Positions 58,297-64,000 of a stretch of 64,000 nt of DNA are shown here, piece after piece. The stretch is from positions 6,448,001 to 6,512,000 of the forward strand of contig NC_064230.1 in NCBI RefSeq assembly GCF_023101765.2, read 5' to 3'. Origin of the DNA: Spodoptera frugiperda. Lineage: Eukaryota > Arthropoda > Insecta > Lepidoptera > Noctuidae. A model generated the notes under the pieces. It saw only the letters and a program-made list of their open reading frames with translations. It was not told where the DNA came from and did not search any database. Position 1 is the first letter of the stretch. Each line of letters opens with the position of its first letter. A program made the position numbers and the translations under genes.

Positions 58297-59647
58297 TTAT
58301 ACTTTCAGTAAGCCATTTATGAAGTTCATTGGTAATGTCAGAGGGAGAGTAAGCAGAGATAGAGGGTTATTCTGTTGAGGATCCGGAGTGCTGGTGCCTG
58401 GACTCGCAGCCTGTGGTGAGGCCGAAGATAGGCTCGCCATTACTGTGAATATAGATAATTTAAAGCTGTTATCTCTATATACAAAAATCAATTGCTGTTC
58501 GTTAATCTCACTAAAACTCGAGAACGGGTGGACCGATTTGGCTAATTTTGGTCTTGAATTATTTGTGCAAGTCCAGGGCAGGTATAAAAGGTGAGAAAAA
58601 AAATTTTTTGAGGCGGTACGAAGTTTGCCGGTTCAGCTAGTTTTAGTATAATTTTAAGTGTAAAATAAAAACAAAAAAAAAACTGTGGTATGAGCTGTCG
58701 TCGGCTGTATTTCCGAACCGATACGACCTTCAAACCTTCAAGAAAGAGCACACTCTTTTTTAAAAGGCCGGCAACGCGACTGTGTCTCCTCTGGTGTTGC
58801 GCGTGTCCATGGGCGGCGCTGATCGCTGACCATCAGGTGACTATTACATAAAAAAGTATGTGGAACCATGCTTCGGCACTGCTGTGTCGGTTCGACCGGA
58901 GTGATACCACGGCCGAGCTGTACACCGACGTGAAATAACCACAGCGTTGTGTGAGTGAGGTTACCGAAGGACCTTTCCAAATCTCCCCAATCCCCGATTC
59001 CCCAACAACCCTTAAATTCCTAACCTCAAAACGCCGGCAACGTATTTGTAACGCTTCTGGTGTGTCCATGGGCGGCGGCGATTGCTTACCATCAGGTGAT
59101 CTGTCTGTTCGTTTACCATAAAAACACTTGTACCAAATTTCACCAAAATCTATTCAGTAGTTTCAGCGTGATTGACGACCAAACATCCAAACAGATAAAC
59201 TTTCACATGAATTATTATGTTATCGGTTTACTCACGTAACTGTTTGACGAAAAACTCGACTAGTTTCAAGCCATGCTAGAGGCTCATATTCATGAGCAGC
59301 ATTAACGCTGCTACTGAGTAGCATGGCTTGGAACTAGTCGAGTTCCTCGTCAAACAGTTACGTTAGTAAGCCGATAACATAATAATTAATTTAGTATGTC
59401 TCACGAAACTTATAATATCACCCACAATCATGATACATTACGCATGTATTATACATATAAAACTTCCTCTTGAATCACTCTAACTATTAAAAAAACTGCA
59501 TCAAAATCCGTTGCGTAGTTTTAAAGATTTAAGCGTACAAAGGGGCATAGGGACAGAGAAAGCGACTTTGTTTTATACTATGTAATGATTGATTGAACAC
59601 TCACCACTAAATAGAAATAAAATAAATATAAATTTGCTAACACCCAT
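58297..59647 (-). CDS. Gene F: small secreted protein (62 aa)
   Basis: Exon 1, 59647-59605 (MGVSKFIFILFLFS plus one base), donor GTGAGT. Exon 2, 58442-58297, acceptor ATATTCACAG, joined in phase 1. Signal peptide MGVSKFIFILFLFSVMASLS, then a Ser/Ala/Pro/Thr/Gln-rich segment (SASPQAASPGTSTPDPQQ) and a hydrophobic C-terminal part (NPLSLLTLPLTLPMNFINGL, ending LKV). The layout, a polar Pro-rich part then a hydrophobic amphipathic tail, parallels the C-terminus of gene B (SLFSIPGAVMDTLL), but identity is too low to claim homology. No known family. Confidence 0.72.
58470..58640 (+). mobile_element. Helitron-like or similar non-autonomous tail in gene F intron
   Basis: 'GAACGGGTGGACCGATTTGG' to 'GAAGTTTGCCGGTTCAGCTA' has the style of lepidopteran elements that end ...TCAGCTAGT. 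No protein is encoded. Confidence 0.5.
58865..59125 (+). repeat. Repeat C in gene F intron
   Basis: Complete copy from 'CCATGCTTCGGCACTGCTGT' to 'GATCTGTCTGTTCGTTTACC'. Confidence 0.8.
59213..59395. mobile_element. Foldback P in gene F intron
   Basis: Arms 'TTATTATGTTATCGGTTTAC' and 'GCCGATAACATAATAATTAA', with inner arms around 'TCGACTAGTTTCAAGCCATG'. A central inverted 'ATTCATGAGCAGC' is present. Confidence 0.75.
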
Positions 59648-59893
59648 TGTTTCGACACATAGGTACGCGACTAATATTAAAATATAATATAATATAAACT
59701 AATTTATATAAATTACAACGCTTTGTTTTATTATATGTTATATATAAAGTGAAAATAATCAATTTGTACATAACGAATCGATTTTATAATGTTTATTATA
59801 ATAATATATAATAATTATTATTTTCATATACAAGGCTTTTTATATGACTTTTCTTTTTCCTATTAATTTTTAGCTAATTCATAAAACTGCGGC

Positions 59894-60137
59894 CTGCCTC
59901 GTTGGTCGAGTGGTCGGATAAGGGGTCTCGGATTCGATTCCCGGGTCGGACAAAGTATTACTGGGCTTTTTTCGCACGGCGTCTGGAATTGTGTCCAGTA
60001 TATGGCAATAGGCTCACCCCCTATTACATGGGATTTATAACACAAATTGTGAAAAGTGGGTGTACATTGTATAGCGGCATTACGTGTCGTAATGTGCATC
60101 TCTGCCTACCCCTTCGGGGATAACAGGCGTTATGTTG
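59894..60137 (+). mobile_element. SINE A with internal deletion
   Basis: Head 'TGCCTCGTTGGTCGAGTGG' with about 20 bp lost before the B box 'GGATTCGATTCCCG'; the middle ('CTCAGTAGTAGCACG') is also lost. Confidence 0.75.
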
Positions 60138-60689
60138 TACTAGGCACACTAGAAACTCATACAACTGCGTCCACTGATCCGCATCGTACGGACCGCATCA
60201 TCGGCAATGTCTACATACGATGCGTACTGATGACGTCATACGGAACGCGTGCGATGCGGGCCTGTGGACGTTTACCTCAAGCATGAGGTTATGTATGTAT
60301 GTATATAAAATAATAACTCATATTAATAATATACGCACCATGCTTAGATTTTATTTAAACAAAAATATTAATATATTATATAACAATTGAATCTATTATT
60401 TTTAAACTATATTTTACAGTAACGGTAATAATTTAACTGCGCAGTTGGCGCTGTGGCTGGGCAACCGGCTTCTCTATTACTTATACCACGAGGAGTGCTC
60501 TGAAGAATTGTTTGGTCTGATACTTACCTTCTTTTTGAAGGGGATAAATCATACTGTGCCTTGGGCGAGGCGAAAGGGAGTGTCAGTCTCTTACTGACTA
60601 AAAACCACCTCGTTCCTACTCCTGCTTTTCGAGCCGGAGCCCCGGTAAACCCGCTAGGTAGTCCGCAACTGGTCTAATGCCTGCCGCGT

Positions 60690-60935
60690 CTTTTCACTTT
60701 AGGGAACAGAGAGTAAAGTTCCCTAAGAAAAGGAGGATCCTCCGACCAGGCGAGGTGATCAGCCTGGCGGGCTTTCTGCCCAACTGTTGTTCGTTGGGAT
60801 TTTCTATCCGTCTTAATTCGCGTGTAAACTTCATATGTGTGATGCAGGATATTTATGACGTCATCCGTTGATTTGCTCGTCGATAGTCTATATGCGACTT
60901 CTGTCATCTGTCACTTGTCAGAGTGTCGCCACATC
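60690..60935 (-). repeat. T7 repeat
   Basis: Shares 'GCCCAACTGTTGTTCGTTGG' and 'GACGTCATCCGTTGATTTGC' with 50978-51230. The pair 60690 / 51180 is closer to each other than to the copies at 17610 and 61800. Confidence 0.7.
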
Positions 60936-62064
60936 ACCATCAACTTACACGACAACACTTCTATCCCCATCATATAGATGGTTGGCAGGCCACAACTGTG
61001 CGCTTCTCGCGCAACTTTCTGCCTCGCACAGCAAAACTGTGAAATGAGCTGTCGTCGGCGGTATTTCCGAACCGATATGACTTTCAAACCTTCAAGAAAA
61101 GAGCGTATTCCTTTTTAAAAGGCCGGTAAACTGTGTATCCTCTGTTGTCCATGGGCTGTGATCGATTATTATCATTAGGTGATCTGTCTGCTAGTTTGCT
61201 GTCTACCCCATAAAAAATATGTGTCGCCGGTGAATCCCGCATGGAACAACTCTTTGTGTGATCCTCAAGTTATTTCGGGTCTGGGAGTCATGTGTATGTG
61301 AATTTGTATGTTTGTAAACGCACCTACGACACAGAAGGAAATGAGAGTGTAGGGCAATGTTTTTTTTAATATGTTTTATACGTCTGTAAAATACTATGCT
61401 GAAAACCGCATCTAAATCAGTTCACAAACATACATACATATATACAGGTCAAATTGAGCCCCTATTTTAAAGTCTGTCTATTATAATAACATCTATTCAT
61501 ATTCAAAATTAAAATCTAGGCTGCAAAATACAAAAAAAAAGAAAAAACATAGAAAAAAAGACTTCCTGAAAACATTTCACTTATTCAGTCAACAACAAAA
61601 CTGAAAAAAAAAACAAACTTTTCAAATGAATACACCATTGCAAGAGTCGTTAATTATCGCGTCTTGAATAGCCTGGACTACTGCCTACCCCCTATTAAAT
61701 CAAATAGGCGTAAAGATAAACTGGGACTTAAGAGTCGAGGGATAAAAATAACTTTTTTTATTGTGTAAAAGTTCCACAAAATAGAGAGTTTTAGAGTTCC
61801 GTTTAGGTAACAGAGAGTAAAGTACTTAGGGAAAGTAAAGCAGTATCCTCCGACCAGGCGGTGATCGTGTCTGGCAGCTTTCTGCCCAACTGTAGTTCGT
61901 TGGGATTGTCTATCCATGTTTATTCGCATGTACACTTCACATGTGCGATGTATGGTTTATGACGGCATCCGTGGATTTGTTCGTCGATAGTCTATGTGCG
62001 ACTTCTGTCATCTGTCACTTGTCACTTGTCAGAGTGTCGCCACATCCGTATTGCTTATGTTTTT

Positions 62065-62335
62065 TATGGTATAAGCCGGTAAACGAGCTGACGGATCACC
62101 TGATGGTAAGCAATCGCCGCCGCCCGTGGACACTTGAAACACCAGAGGCGTTACAAGTGCGTTGCCGGCCTTTTGGGGGTTAGGAATTTAAGGGTTGTTG
62201 GGGAATCGGGGATTGGAAAGATTGGGAAGGCGGGAATTGGGCCTCCGGTAACTTTACTCACACAATGCAAGCATTGTTTCACGCCATTACGATCAAGCCC
62301 ACCCATTCCGTGCCGAAGCATGGCTCTCCCAGACT
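62065..62335 (-). repeat. Repeat C copy
   Basis: Complete antisense copy with 'GTAAGCAATCGCCGCCGCCC' and 'TCGGGGATTGGAAAGATTGG'. Confidence 0.8.
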
Positions 62336-63243
62336 TAAACTGATATTATATATGTGAAAGTTTATGAGTTTGTGTGTATGTCTGTTACACAAGCACGTCT
62401 AAACGGATGAAGGGATTGGGATGAAATTTGGAACACGGGTAGAAGTGTCGGAGAGCCATGCTTCGGCACTACTGGGCCAGCTCGACCGGAGTAATACCAC
62501 GGCCGAGCAAAAAACCGACGTGAAACAACGCTTGTGTTGTGTGAGTGAGGTTACCGGAGGAACAATTACTCCCCTCCCCTTCCAATTTTTCCCGAAAATT
62601 TTCCGTTCACAAAAATATGTCAACCTGTTTACATGTTACCATTAGCTCATGACGACACCTAAGTACTTGTGATCATTATCGAATCAATTTTAATTAAAAA
62701 TATTTATAAGACAGAACCCAGAGTTGAAATCGCCTTCATACTGTTTTTATTTTACTTTCAATTCATTAAATACAACCGGGTTTTGCCTTGCGATTCTCAA
62801 ACTTTCCGATATCCTTTTAGCTGGTTTCAAAAAATGAAATAAGTTAGATTTTTTGAATAATATATTTTAGTGAAGGCGTCTACAATCAGACTAATATTAT
62901 AAATGTGAAAGTTTGTTTGTTTGGATGTTTGTCCGTCAATCATGCTGAAACTACAATTTTGACGAAATTTGGTACTTATACAAATAGGGTATGAGCTGAC
63001 TTATTGGAATCATCTGGACTTTAATAGAGACTATGACCTCTGAGTTTGTTTCAGTATTTCTTCTCAGAGTAGTCCGATAGGAAATGCCGGCTTCATCTAG
63101 TTATTTAAGAGATAGACTTGTAAAAGAGTTACATTGTAACCTATTTGCAAAATGTATATCATTTATCACTATCATTTATGACTTGGGTGATAGCATACCT
63201 ACTTTTTATCCCACGGGAACGTGGGTGAAGCCGATAGCAGACT

Positions 63244-63449
63244 CTCAACGGATCTTGGCAGGTCTGAACTACGTGCAGAAGGCTGCGCAATAAGTGTAAA
63301 GGGTCAATTGTATATTAGAAATAGTCAATCTCTAGCCTAGATCGCCGCCCCTCGCACCTCGCCTCATGCCAACATTTGGTTCTAAAAAATACTTATTGTG
63401 CAGCCTTCTGCACGTAGTTCAGACCTGCCAAGATCCGTTGAGAGTACTG
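63244..63449. mobile_element. Small foldback element with about 50-bp arms
   Basis: 'CTCAACGGATCTTGGCAGGT' at the left is inverted as 'ACCTGCCAAGATCCGTTGAG' at the right. The arms continue through 'CTGAACTACGTGCAGAAGGC'. The loop of about 100 bp is GC-rich in its middle. Confidence 0.8.
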
Positions 63450-63469
63450 TACGTGCTATGGATGCGTGC

Positions 63470-63645
63470 TATATATGTGTGCTAAGGATTGCTTTCCTAT
63501 TATCGATACATCGCATACTCGAGCTGCGCATCTTCCTCGCACAGCTACATAGCTCAGTATCAGTGGAAACGTTCACATAGTTTCACAGCTTAGCTATTAC
63601 ACCTTCGTAGCATAGCCATATAGCACATCTCTGGTGGAAAAGCAT
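63470..63645. mobile_element. MITE W copy (3' half)
   Basis: Contains 'CGATACATCGCATACTCGAG' and ends 'TAGCACATCTCTGGTGG'. The left half seems lost at the foldback boundary. Confidence 0.65.
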
Positions 63646-64000
63646 CCTCGTAATATTAAATATTTTTAATTTTTAAAACAATGTTGAGAACCACTGCGCT
63701 TCTATTTAACTTTATTGACATTAAAAAAGTTTTTTTTAATTAAAAATAGCAGAAGAAGAAGTGTTGCCATTGAAATGTAGAGAGAATGGGAGGAAAGGAT
63801 ACCTTTTATTTATTTCTTACTTTAAAACTAGCTTCTGCCAGTGGCTTCGTCCGCGTTCTCGTGGGATAAAAAATAGCCTATTTGTTTTTCCAGACCATAA
63901 TCTACCCCTGTTCCAAATTTCATCTCGATCATTACAGACGTACGAAGTGTGTGCTCGCCATGCTTCGGCACTGCTTTGTCGGCTCGACAGGAGTGATACC

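Larger units (their letters stand above)
59648..64000. other. Repeat-derived right end of the window
   Basis: About 240 bp of A/T-rich gene F upstream sequence, then SINE A (59894-60137), a MITE part (60150-60290), a unique-looking A/T stretch (60290-60540), repeat D reversed (60548-60670), T7 (60690-60935), LINE tail B (60980-61215), a SINE B part (61222-61362), A-rich sequence without a gene (61370-61790), T7 (61800-62045), repeat C (62065-62335 minus; 62446-62575 plus), sequence with no match (62640-62880), a foldback (63244-63449), MITE W (63470-63645) and the start of another repeat C (63945 to window end). Confidence 0.6.

Noticed and set aside
60529..60551. Minus-strand mini-exon MIYPLQKE with a good donor
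   Set aside because: Not signal-like, and no partner exon was found downstream on that strand.
1..64000. CRISPR array, operons or bacterial features
   Set aside because: Spliced genes, SINEs and insect promoters show eukaryotic nuclear DNA; no regularly spaced direct repeats with unique spacers.

Overview
This window is nuclear genomic DNA of an insect, most likely a moth. It has small exons with GT-AG introns, TATA and arthropod initiator promoters, and a very dense load of short interspersed repeats. These include tRNA-derived SINEs with a B box, foldback MITEs, 5'-truncated LINE tails, mariner-like and PIF/Harbinger remnants, and tails ending in 'GCGGAAGTAGCTAGTA' or 'GTTCAGCTAGT' of the kind common in Lepidoptera. 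The order is an inference from repeat style and gene structure; a noctuid-like moth is only a guess.

The single-copy content is a cluster of eight spliced genes, all predicted to encode secreted proteins. Each starts with a 28-43 nt coding mini-exon that carries most of a signal peptide and ends in phase 1. From left to right: (A) minus, 2223-19544, a 4,703-residue Pro/Ser/Thr/Asn-rich repeat protein, nearly all in one 13,980-nt exon; (B) minus, 26521-28525, 158 residues, Pro-rich; (G) minus, 35125-36085, a 55-residue peptide; (Y) plus, 37560-39135, 350 residues, Gly/Leu repeats punctuated by nine TVCE motifs; (C) minus, 40776-44560, 287 residues, and (D) minus, 49632-52048, 288 residues, paralogues with Pro-rich middles and Cys-Pro tails; (E) plus, 53519-54507, 112 residues, a shorter Cys-Pro relative; (F) minus, 58297-59647, 62 residues. 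Exon joins were inferred by hand from splice sites, phase and frame. The first exons of all eight genes, and the whole reading frame of G, cannot be recovered from long open frames alone.

The proteins look like building blocks of an extracellular material: low complexity, Pro/Gly/Cys-rich, secreted, with no enzyme motifs. C, D and E share a Cys-Pro tail and a 'PP-x-I-C' motif. Y, E and C share a 'TVC' motif. The giant protein A repeats a roughly 48-residue unit, often with one Cys, near its C-terminus. Silk or cocoon glue, eggshell and cuticle are all possible; the sequence does not choose between them, and I do not recognise a named family.

The rest (1-2200, most introns, 19.5-26.5 kb, 28.9-35.1 kb, 44.6-49.6 kb, 54.6-58.3 kb, 59.9-64 kb) is repeat-derived. 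Notable pieces are a 1.93-kb palindromic foldback element with mariner-type ends (30005-31932), a deletion derivative of a DUF4817-type transposon (32001-34138), and a 1,012-bp PIF/Harbinger element with a decayed transposase and TAA duplications (47639-48650).
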